13,169 nt of DNA from Nitrososphaerales archaeon TH5896 (GCA_014523625.1 JAATVP010000111.1:1-13169); one strand, 5' to 3'. Positions 1 to 7,080 are shown, counted from the stretch's first letter. Translations and numbers: made by a program. Notes: generated by a model not told the origin, from the letters alone.

Positions 1-139
1 TTCGAGCACTTATAATAAGTAGGTCAAGAAATTGTTCCTATCCCAAAGGCGGGCATCGCTTAAATTAATACATTGATATTTTCCCGCAAAAGATCTTGTC
101 ACAATAAGAATAAATCTGGTTTGATACTGTTCTTTAGGA
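1..139. other. Upstream intergenic segment before apgM
   Basis: No gene is visible here; the window's left edge may cut through the previous intergenic region. It holds a 13-bp inverted repeat at 8-20 (ACTTAT, one base, ATAAGT) and AT-rich stretches at 61-78 and 105-116. The stretch around 106-116 (AATAAAT) is centred about 28 bp before the apgM start, where an archaeal TATA box would sit, but the match is weak. Confidence 0.4.
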
Positions 140-1426
140 TTGAATCCAGCTTCTTCAAAAGCTATCTATGTCTTATTAGATGGCGTGGGTGATTTGCCAA
201 ATCCTTTGCTAGGAGGACTTACTCCGCTAGAAGCAGCGAGGACTCCTTATTTGGACCAGTTAACTTCCAACGGCTGTTTAGGAAGTGTGGTTAGCGTAGG
301 GAAAGGAATTGCCCCCCAATCAGACATTGCAGTATTTAACATGTTAGGTTACGATTTTAAGGATCTTGAGTATCCAGGACGTGGTATCATCGAGGCCCTA
401 GGCATGGGAATGGATTTCAGGAATGGTGACCTCGTCCTGCGGGGAAACTTTGCGACTATTGACGAACAAGGGAACATAACTGATAGAAGGGCAGGAAGGA
501 TTATTCAACACGATGAAGCCCTCGAAGTGTGTCTGACACTGGAAAAAAGTCTGAAGTTTACTCACAATATTAACGTCACATTACAGCCAAGTGTAGGGCA
601 TCGAGTAATCGTTAAATTCAGTGATCCCTCCCGTGGCCTCTCATCAAAAGTATCGAACACAGATCCGGCATATGATCGAATTGACGGAATGGGGGTAGCC
701 AGAGAAAGTACAAACCTGAAGATGCAAAATTGTATGCCGGAGGAAGGAGGTGATTCTGCAGCCGCTTCGGCGCAGGTAATTAATGAATTCAGCAGACAGG
801 TTGTCCAAATATTGGCCAACCACCCCGTCAATAGTCGTCGCGCAGCTAAGGGATTGAAGCCAATGAATGCGATCTTGTTACGAGATTCTGGAAATCATTT
901 ACCTTCAATTGAACCAATTTCAAAGAGGTATGGCTTAGAGTTTGGTTCGGTAGTCGATATGCCAGTTGAGGTTGGAATATCAAGAATCACGGGGATGCAT
1001 TACATGACAGGTGGAGACATTAACGCGTATCAAGAAAAGGCAACGAAGTGTATGGAACAAATTAAGAAGTGGGACATGGTATATGTACATATCAAAGGCC
1101 CCGATGAATTCGGTCATGATGGTGATGCAAAAGGAAAGAAAACGAGCATAGAACAAATAGACGAACTTTTCTTCGGTACTTTGCTAAAAAATGTGGACGT
1201 ATCAGAGATAATGTTAATTGTTTCAGGCGACCACTCTACGCCTTGCATAAGAAAGGCACACACAGATGATCCCATACCAGTATTATTCACCGGCGGAGGT
1301 GTCGAAAAGGACAGGAGTAAAAGATTTACAGAAAGAGAATCGTTGCGGGGAAGCAGAGGATCAATGAAAGGAGTTGAAATACTGCCGTTCGCTACAAAGA
1401 CACTTTTTAGGCGAAGTAAAGAATGA
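140..1426 (+). CDS. apgM: 2,3-bisphosphoglycerate-independent phosphoglycerate mutase, archaeal type (ApgM)
   Basis: Cytoplasmic enzyme that interconverts 3-phosphoglycerate and 2-phosphoglycerate in glycolysis and gluconeogenesis. The 428-residue protein has the alkaline-phosphatase-superfamily metal sites of the archaeal family: Asp14 in LLDGVGD, the phosphoserine nucleophile Ser61 in APQSDIAVFN, His317/Asp322/His326 in HIKGPDEFGHDGD, and Asp364/His365 in VSGDHSTP followed by His374. Its length fits the family (about 400-430). The start is TTG at 140: an in-frame TGA lies at 122-124 and the next in-frame Met is residue 68, beyond the active-site Ser, so no ATG is possible. It is convergent with the HTH regulator, whose stop is only 20 bp away. 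In an autotrophic ammonia oxidiser it would work mainly in the gluconeogenic direction (inference). Family assignment is secure. Confidence 0.95.
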   Translation: MNPASSKAIYVLLDGVGDLPNPLLGGLTPLEAARTPYLDQLTSNGCLGSVVSVGKGIAPQSDIAVFNMLGYDFKDLEYPGRGIIEALGMGMDFRNGDLVLRGNFATIDEQGNITDRRAGRIIQHDEALEVCLTLEKSLKFTHNINVTLQPSVGHRVIVKFSDPSRGLSSKVSNTDPAYDRIDGMGVARESTNLKMQNCMPEEGGDSAAASAQVINEFSRQVVQILANHPVNSRRAAKGLKPMNAILLRDSGNHLPSIEPISKRYGLEFGSVVDMPVEVGISRITGMHYMTGGDINAYQEKATKCMEQIKKWDMVYVHIKGPDEFGHDGDAKGKKTSIEQIDELFFGTLLKNVDVSEIMLIVSGDHSTPCIRKAHTDDPIPVLFTGGGVEKDRSKRFTERESLRGSRGSMKGVEILPFATKTLFRRSKE

Positions 1427-1446
1427 CACGAGTTGCCAGCTATAAT

Positions 1447-1854
1447 CTAGAACCTACCTGACATTAAGTTTCCCTTACAGAGCTGACAGACCCCTTCATC
1501 TATGTTGGATTCAATGTTGTGGTGTATGTCACATATGATTAGAGAGTGGCGAATATAGTTGCAGAGTTCAATAAATTTCGACATGGTGTAAGGCGTATAT
1601 GCTTTATTTGATGCCAGGTCGCGCGCGATATCGTCGATCATTTCAACTATTTGTTCCACCAAACTAAGTTTAGACATTAATTCAGTGTCTCCACGTGTAC
1701 CCCGAACATAATTGCTGACTGCTGCCTGCGTTACCCCAAGTACTTTTGCAACTACCTCTTCCTTCATGTTGTACTCCCCAGTGAGTTTTTGTGCTAGAAT
1801 AGCTCTAACGGCGGGGATGAGAGACTTGGCTTCTATTTCTGATGGTAGTAGCAT
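1447..1854 (-). CDS. Small HTH transcriptional regulator with C-terminal Cys/His motif
   Basis: A 135-residue predicted DNA-binding protein resembling the archaeal COG2522-type regulators (the HTH part of ThiR-like proteins), without the ThiN domain. Residues 31-53 form a helix-turn-helix (EEVVAKVLGVTQAAVSNYVRG; recognition helix about TQAAVSNYVRG). Residues 60-105 are helical and probably mediate dimerisation. The C-terminus has Cys108-x2-His111 and Cys123-x2-Cys126, a plausible single zinc site; Cys98 is also nearby. The ATG start at 1854 has a TATA-like box at 1883-1892, about 34 bp upstream, so the mRNA would have almost no leader. It is divergent from the LLM oxidoreductase gene across 164 bp containing a perfect palindrome, so it may control that gene, itself, or both (inference). 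Effector unknown. DNA-binding role confident; family name less so. Confidence 0.8.
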   Translation of the reverse strand: MLLPSEIEAKSLIPAVRAILAQKLTGEYNMKEEVVAKVLGVTQAAVSNYVRGTRGDTELMSKLSLVEQIVEMIDDIARDLASNKAYTPYTMSKFIELCNYIRHSLIICDIHHNIESNIDEGVCQLCKGNLMSGRF

Positions 1855-1882
1855 TTTGAGGATAAGGAAAAACGACTTTTTT

Positions 1883-1892
1883 ATTATTTAAA
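1883..1892 (-). promoter_or_regulatory. TATA-like box of the HTH regulator gene
   Basis: On the minus strand the sequence reads TTTAAATAAT, centred about 34 bp before the ATG at 1854. With an archaeal TATA-to-start distance of about 26 bp, transcription would begin only a few bases before the start codon. Confidence 0.55.
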
Positions 1893-1936
1893 GTTTATTT
1901 TGAAACTTGACGATTGCATGCATAGGGCATTGAATA

Positions 1937-1947
1937 TTTTTAAATAC
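1937..1947 (+). promoter_or_regulatory. TATA-like box of the LLM oxidoreductase gene
   Basis: TTTTTAAATAC resembles a thaumarchaeal TATA box. It would give a transcription start near 1970 and a leader of about 50 nt, longer than for most genes here. That leader would contain GGGGG at 2001-2005, 13 nt before the ATG, a possible but distant ribosome-binding sequence. Confidence 0.5.
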
Positions 1948-1970
1948 ATGTGCTCAGTGGATCTACTAAC

Positions 1971-1982
1971 GATATGCATATC
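1971..1982. promoter_or_regulatory. Perfect 12-bp palindrome GATATGCATATC, candidate operator
   Basis: A perfect dyad in the divergent region between the HTH regulator and the LLM oxidoreductase. It lies at the predicted transcription start of the oxidoreductase (TATA at 1937-1947), where a bound repressor would block RNA polymerase. A related TGCATGCA palindrome is at 1915-1922. Binding by the adjacent regulator is inference. Confidence 0.4.
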
Positions 1983-2018
1983 CAAAATTTTGAATTAGAA
2001 GGGGGATTATTGTCATAA

Positions 2019-3101
2019 ATGAAGATAAAATTTGGATTTACTCAAGGACTAAACGTTGCAAGACTAGGATTAGACGAAACTCAGATAATGACTGCTTGTC
2101 AAATGGCGGACAGAATGAACTATGATTCCGTTTGGATGATGGATCATTCTAACGTTCCTCAGTGGAAAAATGCGGTCGTGAATGACGCCTGGTTGATGTT
2201 GTCGGCTATAGGGGCGGTGACTCAGAATGTTGAGCTTGGCACTTGCGTCACTGATGCTATAAGGAGGCATCCTTCGACTATTGCACAGTCCACTATTACT
2301 CTTGACAGGATTACAAAAGGACGTTCAATTCTAGGAATAGGAGCAGGCGAAGCTCAAAACGTGGTAGACTTCGGCATCGAATTTGAGAAACCTGTGACAA
2401 AATTCAGGGAGCAGCTTGAGGTAATTGTAAAATTGTTCGATTCCGACCCAGATAATCGTGTAAACTATGATGGCAATTATTACAAGCTGATAAATGCCTG
2501 CCTGCAGACGAAGAGCATTCGTAAGCCTCGGCCACCAATTTACATTGCAGCTGGGGCACCAAAGACATTAGACTTGTGCGCACGTTACGGAGACGGATGG
2601 ATTCCTATTGGATATACCCCTGAACTTTTCAAACATCACGCAACAGTAATTTTAGAAAAGGCGAAGGAACATGAGAGGAGTCTAGATGATTTTCAGTTCG
2701 CTAACGATGTAGACATATACTTCACTGAAGACGGCGAAGAAGCATGGAATAAGATGAAGAATGCAGTGAAGGTTAGTTTGTACAAACCAGAATTGCTCAA
2801 GGTTCACAATATCGAACAGGATTCAGAATTCGACTTTCGAAGGTATTTTACTGAGTATGCTATGAACAAGCCTGAATTGATGCAGCAGATGAAGCGTGCA
2901 GCTCTCAAAATTCCCGATAGTGTAGCAAGGTCGGCCATTGGAGTGGGAAGACCTGACGATGTAATAGAAATGCTTGAAAGGTTCATTAAAGCCGGAACTA
3001 ACCATTTTATCATACGCTTCTGGGGCGATGGATATTTCAAGAACATTGAGACATTTGGAAACAAGGTCATACCGTATTTCAAGGATAGGAAAGATAATTG
3101 A
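2019..3101 (+). CDS. LLM-class F420-dependent oxidoreductase (Mer-like)
   Basis: A 360-residue protein of the luciferase-like monooxygenase (LLM) superfamily, F420-dependent branch, resembling methylenetetrahydromethanopterin reductase (Mer) and F420-dependent glucose-6-phosphate dehydrogenases. Hallmarks: N-terminal beta strand KIKFGFTQG, SVWMMDHS near residue 37, VELGTCVTD and HPSTIAQSTITLDRITKGR (71-102), then LGIGAGEAQN (105-114) and FGIEFEKPVTKFREQLEVI, followed by PPIYIAAGAPKTLDLCARYGDGW near 171-194. The fold is a single TIM barrel in the cytoplasm; the reductant is probably F420H2. The substrate cannot be read from sequence, and thaumarchaea have several paralogues, so calling it Mer itself would be unsafe. 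The start is firm: the codon before ATG 2019 is TAA. It is convergent with the next gene, with 3 bp between stop codons, and divergent from an HTH regulator that may control it. Confidence 0.88.
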   Translation: MKIKFGFTQGLNVARLGLDETQIMTACQMADRMNYDSVWMMDHSNVPQWKNAVVNDAWLMLSAIGAVTQNVELGTCVTDAIRRHPSTIAQSTITLDRITKGRSILGIGAGEAQNVVDFGIEFEKPVTKFREQLEVIVKLFDSDPDNRVNYDGNYYKLINACLQTKSIRKPRPPIYIAAGAPKTLDLCARYGDGWIPIGYTPELFKHHATVILEKAKEHERSLDDFQFANDVDIYFTEDGEEAWNKMKNAVKVSLYKPELLKVHNIEQDSEFDFRRYFTEYAMNKPELMQQMKRAALKIPDSVARSAIGVGRPDDVIEMLERFIKAGTNHFIIRFWGDGYFKNIETFGNKVIPYFKDRKDN

Positions 3102-3104
3102 GAA

Positions 3105-4172
3105 TTAGCCGAAGTAAGAGTCAATCAGACTTTGATTATTTGAGTGCGCTATCTTCCTTATTCGATTTGTACCTCCTCCCTTCTGTTTGTTTTGCCCTTT
3201 GAGAGCCATTGCCTCGTAGCCCATGGTCCGCAGTCTCATGGCAAAATAATCTGCAAATCCGTGAATCGTATACACTTTTTCAGGATTGCAGTACCTCACG
3301 ATTTCAAGTAGCTCGTTATAATCACAATGGTCGCTTATTGGGATGGCATAATCCAAGCCCATCACCTGTCTAAATCTTGCTCTAGTAGCCCAGCCCGTAA
3401 AACCGACTGTGACAGCATTGCAACATGATTTCATGGTTTTGATAAGCTCTGCTCCCTTGCTCAAGAAAGGTGATATCATTATCCATGGTACTCCGCGTTT
3501 AATCATTCCCTTTTCCCTTGCTTGCGAAACGGTCATACCATCTTTAAGCGGTATCCCCAACTGCCTATAAACAGAATTCATTTCATCCACTGATTCATGG
3601 ACGATCAGCGGATCCCAATGCCTGAAAAATTCAGTGAGGAGTTGAGCTTTTCCCAATGGATAGCCCATTAAAATTAGAGGAATGCCCCGATTGTACATTT
3701 TCGATATCAGCTCATTGGTCTCGTGAATGCACTGCTCCAATGAAGGAAAAACATACTCCGGTCTAGCAAAAGTAGATTCCAAGATCAAATTCTTTACTTT
3801 TGGAAGTCTTATACCCTTTAGGAATGCCCGTTTACGTGTAGAGATATCTCCTGTATAAAATAATTCATCAGGTATCAAAAAACCTCTAGAACCTAAAATA
3901 TGCCCCGTATCTACAAGACGGTATTCCTCCGGAGTCTTTACTGGTGTTTCCAATTCATGCCCCCTTGAAGAGGCTATTACAACTGTGGCTTGTGAAGCCA
4001 GTATCTTCCTCGAACCATTATGTTTCCTTCTTCGTAACGCAAGGTGATCCGTGTGTGCGTGTGAAACAAAGGTAAAATCAGAATCATACTGTCGTTTAGG
4101 ATCCAACGAGATGGATCTGCCGCCAACTTGAATTGCCAAGACTCCTTCATTTAGTGCAACTTGGATTCCCAA
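3105..4172 (-). CDS. Metallo-beta-lactamase/beta-CASP-type nuclease with C-terminal PIP box
   Basis: Member of the YSH1-like exonuclease group (COG1236), which includes mRNA 3'-end factors and bacterial ligase-associated DNA exonucleases. Numbered from TTG 4172 (355 residues): HxHxDH motif HAHTDH at 38-43, His91 in GHILGSRG, Asp109 in YTGDIS, a beta-CASP-like middle region, His282 in SDHCDY and His304 in VYTIHGF. All expected metal ligands are present, so it should be an active zinc nuclease. After a basic low-complexity linker (KQKGGG...) the protein ends in QSLIDSYFG, which fits the PCNA-interacting consensus Q-x-x-h-x-x-aromatic-aromatic and implies sliding-clamp tethering and a role in DNA. 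The frame stays open to a GTG at 4265 (386 residues), but the extra 31 residues show no family match and a TATA-like box (TTAAAATAC, 4204-4212) sits 36 bp before TTG 4172, so I prefer the shorter start. Divergent from purN. DNA specificity is inference. Confidence 0.88.
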   Translation of the reverse strand: MGIQVALNEGVLAIQVGGRSISLDPKRQYDSDFTFVSHAHTDHLALRRRKHNGSRKILASQATVVIASSRGHELETPVKTPEEYRLVDTGHILGSRGFLIPDELFYTGDISTRKRAFLKGIRLPKVKNLILESTFARPEYVFPSLEQCIHETNELISKMYNRGIPLILMGYPLGKAQLLTEFFRHWDPLIVHESVDEMNSVYRQLGIPLKDGMTVSQAREKGMIKRGVPWIMISPFLSKGAELIKTMKSCCNAVTVGFTGWATRARFRQVMGLDYAIPISDHCDYNELLEIVRYCNPEKVYTIHGFADYFAMRLRTMGYEAMALKGQNKQKGGGTNRIRKIAHSNNQSLIDSYFG

Positions 4173-4203
4173 TTTACAGGCCTTGACCCATTCTTCGCCG
4201 AAG

Positions 4204-4212
4204 TATTTTAAT
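4204..4212 (-). promoter_or_regulatory. TATA-like box for the metallo-beta-lactamase nuclease
   Basis: The minus strand reads TTAAAATAC, centred 36 bp before TTG 4172, a spacing like that of purN and the HTH regulator. It supports the shorter reading frame. Confidence 0.4.
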
Positions 4213-4272
4213 GTTAATAGTCGCGCGCGTGCATTCTTGTTCTCGAGCCCAACCTGCCCTACCACGATTCAG

Positions 4273-4281
4273 ATAAATATT
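4273..4281 (+). promoter_or_regulatory. TATA-like box of purN
   Basis: ATAAATATT is centred about 36 bp before the purN ATG at 4313, giving a predicted leader of roughly 10 nt. On the opposite strand the same box would start transcription inside the long form of the nuclease gene, so it serves purN best. Confidence 0.5.
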
Positions 4282-4312
4282 AGCGGGCAGGCAACCAGAT
4301 CTGAACTAAAAA

Positions 4313-4930
4313 ATGAAACTCGCCATATTAATCTCTGGTCGAGGAAGTAATATGGATTCTATCCTAGCTGCGGTTAAGCGGGGGCAATTGCCACTCGCCC
4401 AACCAGTATTGGTTCTCTCAAATGTTCCAGACGCACTTGGTCTTACTATTGCGAGGGAAAAGTTTAGCATGCACACAGAAGTTCTAGATAAAAACGAGCT
4501 TAAGGGCTGGGAGTACGACAAGAATTTAATGACGGTACTTCGAAAATACGAGATATGCCCAACAAATAGTCTTGTGTGTTTGGCAGGCTTTATGAGATTA
4601 TTGAGCCCACAATTCGTCCACATCTTTAAAAATAGAATTCTAAATATCCATCCTTCATTACTTCCCTCCTTCCCTGGGTTACACGCTCAACGCCAAGCCG
4701 TAGAATACGGAGTAAAAATAAGCGGATGCACTGTTCATTTTGTCGAAGAAGGATTGGATACCGGTCCAATTATCATTCAAAAGAGCACCCCTGTTTTTTC
4801 ATATGACACTGAAGAAACTTTATCGAATCGAATTCTACAGGATGAGCATCTTATTTATCCAGAAGCAGTTAAGATGGTAACAGAAGATAGGGTCAAGATT
4901 TCTGGGAGAACGGTACAGATCAGCTATTGA
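4313..4930 (+). CDS. purN: Phosphoribosylglycinamide formyltransferase (PurN)
   Basis: Transfers the formyl group of 10-formyltetrahydrofolate to glycinamide ribonucleotide (GAR), giving FGAR, the third step of de novo purine synthesis. The 205-residue length is typical. N-terminal LAILISGRGSNMDSIL is the GAR-phosphate loop, LVCLAGFMRLLSP leads to the active site, and Asn111 and His113 in NIHPSLLPSFPG plus Asp149 in GLDTGPII form the catalytic set of the family. The ATG start at 4313 fits the family N-terminus exactly. Using PurN rather than the ATP/formate enzyme PurT means the cell needs folate-type formyl carriers, consistent with the cyclo-ligase gene immediately downstream on the same strand (142-bp gap). 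PurD, which makes its substrate GAR, is encoded nearby on the other strand. Confidence 0.97.
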   Translation: MKLAILISGRGSNMDSILAAVKRGQLPLAQPVLVLSNVPDALGLTIAREKFSMHTEVLDKNELKGWEYDKNLMTVLRKYEICPTNSLVCLAGFMRLLSPQFVHIFKNRILNIHPSLLPSFPGLHAQRQAVEYGVKISGCTVHFVEEGLDTGPIIIQKSTPVFSYDTEETLSNRILQDEHLIYPEAVKMVTEDRVKISGRTVQISY

Positions 4931-5072
4931 AATCGATCCAGAGAAGAGCCATTGAGGTTTTGTGCGATTGGAATAGCAGAATGGTAATCTTGATGCGGTT
5001 CATCGCGTGGAATTCACGATTCAAAAGTAAAATAAAAAGGTAATCCGTGCTGATTGAAGGTGTAGTTGCACA
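4931..5072 (+). promoter_or_regulatory. purN to cyclo-ligase intergenic region with A-rich promoter candidate
   Basis: A 142-bp gap without an open frame of note. An A-rich stretch at 5022-5038 (AGTAAAATAAAA) is centred about 40 bp before the TTG start at 5073 and could be a TATA element, so the cyclo-ligase may have its own promoter. A short imperfect dyad (CGTG-GAATT-CACG) lies at about 5006-5018; I attach no function to it. Confidence 0.3.
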
Positions 5073-5666
5073 TTGAGCTCTTCCATTGCTGATCGTAAGA
5101 GAATCTTGCGGCGCGAAATGTTAGCCAAAAGGGATTGTCTAACCGAATTAGAAATCCTTAGCAAAAGCAAGCAAATACAAGAAATATTTACTGCTAGCAG
5201 TTTCTTTGAAGAAGCAAACATATTGGGAGTATATTTATCTCATGGCTCAGAGGTTAGGACTCAGAAGATCATTGAGGCATGCTTTAGAAACATGAAAACT
5301 ATAGCCGTGCCTCGCATTATAGATTCAGAATCGATGAGTTTTCATGAGATTGATGAATATCGTATGAATTCTCTTCTCAAAGGAAAATTTGGTATTCTAG
5401 AACCAAATGGAGCGGAAAGTGAAGTTTCCAAATCTATGGATCTCCTGATCGTACCAGGCATCGCCTTTGATTTACAAGGTTACAGATTAGGTCACGGAAT
5501 GGGATACTATGATAATTTCCTAAGGAATAATGGGCAGATGACAGTGATTGGCATAGCATTTGAAATTCAAATTCTAAAGACACGGTTTCTGCCCCATTCT
5601 AAGTATGACGTGAAGATTGGCAATGTAGTTACAGAGAGTGGCTTCCATTCATTCAAGCTAGATTAA
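5073..5666 (+). CDS. 5-formyltetrahydrofolate cyclo-ligase (MTHFS)
   Basis: Converts 5-formyltetrahydrofolate to 5,10-methenyltetrahydrofolate with ATP hydrolysis, returning a dead-end folate to the one-carbon pool. The 197-residue protein has the family's N-terminal basic segment (RKRILRREMLAKRD, 8-21), the central VPRI strand (79-82) and the signature PGIAFDLQGYRLGHGMGYYDNF (128-149), close to the canonical PGxAFDxxGxRLGxGxGYYD, which binds ATP and phosphate. The C-terminal HSKYDVKIGNVVTES matches the usual HD..vd.ivTe end. The start is TTG 5073; an in-frame TGA is at 5055-5057, and the first Met (16) lies after the conserved basic helix begins, so TTG is preferred. Its 3' end overlaps that of purD by 9 bp on the opposite strand. 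Placement between purN and purD supports a role in supplying formyl-folate for purine synthesis. Confidence 0.93.
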   Translation: MSSSIADRKRILRREMLAKRDCLTELEILSKSKQIQEIFTASSFFEEANILGVYLSHGSEVRTQKIIEACFRNMKTIAVPRIIDSESMSFHEIDEYRMNSLLKGKFGILEPNGAESEVSKSMDLLIVPGIAFDLQGYRLGHGMGYYDNFLRNNGQMTVIGIAFEIQILKTRFLPHSKYDVKIGNVVTESGFHSFKLD

Positions 5667-6938
5667 ATATATCCCAATATCCCTCCTAAAGTATTGACCA
5701 TTGTCACCCCAAGTAATCTGATTGACAACCTCATAGACCCGTTGCCTTGCCTCTCCTAAATTAGACGCAAGTGATGTTATAGAAAGTACTCTCCCGCCAT
5801 TAGTCAATATATGCCCTGACGCATCTCGAGTAGTTCCAGAATGAAATATGTTAGTATCTTTCATATATCCATTTTTCAATCCGTATATGATTTCACCTTT
5901 TTGGTACCTCGCTGGGTATCCTTTTGCAGCCATCACTACACAGATTGATGTTTGGTCCTTCCATTGTAGAGGTGGAAGCTCGTCCAACTTTCCAGCTTCT
6001 GCAAAGGCGAGATACTCAAATAGATCAGAGTTCATCCTCACCATCAAGGATTGACATTCGGGATCACCCATCCTCGCATTGAACTCCAACACACTTGCTT
6101 TACCTTTCTTGTCAATCATTAACCCAGCATAGAGGAAACCAGCAAACGGCACTGAATTAGATTTCATAACCGAGACTGTCCGCTCTATGATATCATACAA
6201 GATTTGTCGCTGTGTATCTTGACTGACGTAGGGAACTGGGGAAAAGCTGCCCATTCCTCCAGTATTGGGACCAGCATTTCCGTCGGCAATATTCTTGTAG
6301 TCTCTGCAAGTAGGAAATGTCTTGATATTAGATCCGTCTGAAAGAGCAATAAGGGAAACTTCTTGTCCTCTAATTCTCTCCTCGATGACAATTTTGTCAC
6401 CTGCTTCCCCAAAAATTCTCTTTACCATCATCGCCTCGATGGCATTGATTGCCTCTTCCTGACTATTGCAAACAATCACTCCTTTCCCTGATGCTATACC
6501 ATCAGCCTTTATAACCAAGGCTTCGGATTGCTTCATTACGTAGTCAACAGCTTCTTGGTGGTTCGTAAATGTTGCAAATTGCGGTGTTGGAATTCCGTTT
6601 GACTGCAACAGGTCTTTCGCAAATGATTTGCTTGTTTCAATTTTGGCAGCTCTTGACGACGGACCAAAAATTTCTAGATTTCGGGCCGAAAAGTAGTCTA
6701 CAATTCCTAATGAGATAGGAGCTTCTGGTCCTACTATGGTAAAGCAATTCTTACTTTTTGCAAACGCGACCAACTTCTCGAAATCATTAGGTTGAATCGG
6801 CACATTGTTTACGGTACCGGCGTTTCCAGGAGCATAATAAACACTTTCTACGAGGTTACTCTGGGAAATTTTCCAGCCTAATGCATGTTCCCTTCCTCCC
6901 CCACCGATTATTAGGACGCTTTTGCTTTTTTGTTTCAA
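5658..6938 (-). CDS. purD: Phosphoribosylamine-glycine ligase (GAR synthetase, PurD)
   Basis: Joins 5-phosphoribosylamine and glycine with ATP to give glycinamide ribonucleotide, step two of purine synthesis and the substrate of PurN encoded nearby. The 426-residue monofunctional enzyme has normal length. Features in order: N-terminal VLIIGGGGREHALGWKI (8-24), VGPEAPISLGIVD (69-81), ATP-grasp segment ALVIKADGIASGKGV (140-154), the signature DGNAGPNTGGMGSFSP (219-234), metal-binding VLEFNARMGDPECQ (about 283-296) and the C-terminal NGGRVLSITSLA. The start is TTG 6938; no in-frame ATG exists near the N-terminus, and the glycine-rich loop begins only 11 residues in, so it is firm. A TATA-like box and a palindrome lie just upstream. 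Not fused to PurM or PurN as in some eukaryotes. Confidence 0.97.
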   Translation of the reverse strand: MKQKSKSVLIIGGGGREHALGWKISQSNLVESVYYAPGNAGTVNNVPIQPNDFEKLVAFAKSKNCFTIVGPEAPISLGIVDYFSARNLEIFGPSSRAAKIETSKSFAKDLLQSNGIPTPQFATFTNHQEAVDYVMKQSEALVIKADGIASGKGVIVCNSQEEAINAIEAMMVKRIFGEAGDKIVIEERIRGQEVSLIALSDGSNIKTFPTCRDYKNIADGNAGPNTGGMGSFSPVPYVSQDTQRQILYDIIERTVSVMKSNSVPFAGFLYAGLMIDKKGKASVLEFNARMGDPECQSLMVRMNSDLFEYLAFAEAGKLDELPPLQWKDQTSICVVMAAKGYPARYQKGEIIYGLKNGYMKDTNIFHSGTTRDASGHILTNGGRVLSITSLASNLGEARQRVYEVVNQITWGDNGQYFRRDIGIYLI

Positions 6939-6964
6939 TAAGTGTAGACAGAAATGCCAAGATG

Positions 6965-6973
6965 TATTAAATA
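6965..6973 (-). promoter_or_regulatory. TATA-like box of purD
   Basis: The minus strand reads TATTTAATA, centred about 31 bp before TTG 6938. The predicted transcription start is within a few bases of the start codon, so the message is near-leaderless. Confidence 0.55.
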
Positions 6974-6975
6974 GT

Positions 6976-6987
6976 TATGATATCATA
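6976..6987. promoter_or_regulatory. Perfect 12-bp palindrome TATGATATCATA upstream of purD
   Basis: The dyad lies immediately upstream of the purD TATA-like box, over the place of the B-recognition element where TFB binds. A protein bound here could repress or assist purD transcription. It is AT-rich, so chance is a real alternative. Confidence 0.3.
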
Positions 6988-7071
6988 TGCAGAATAGAAA
7001 TTTACTTTCAGACATTCTGTTCTGGCGGCTTCAACTGTATCAAATCAAAAAATCGCGTTTCATCATTTCAG

Positions 7072-7080
7072 TTTAAATAT
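7072..7080 (+). promoter_or_regulatory. TATA-like box of the srp19-gar1 unit
   Basis: TTTAAATAT is centred about 40 bp before the srp19 GTG and predicts a leader of roughly 13 nt. That leader would contain AAAGGGAT (7102-7109), a fair Shine-Dalgarno-like sequence. Confidence 0.5.

Noticed and set aside
2804..3124. 106-codon minus-strand frame overlapping the oxidoreductase 3' end
   Set aside because: Overlaps two well-supported genes and has no family features.
5004..5022. Possible hairpin CGTG-GAATT-CACG between purN and the cyclo-ligase
   Set aside because: Only four paired bases; not followed by a T-tract.
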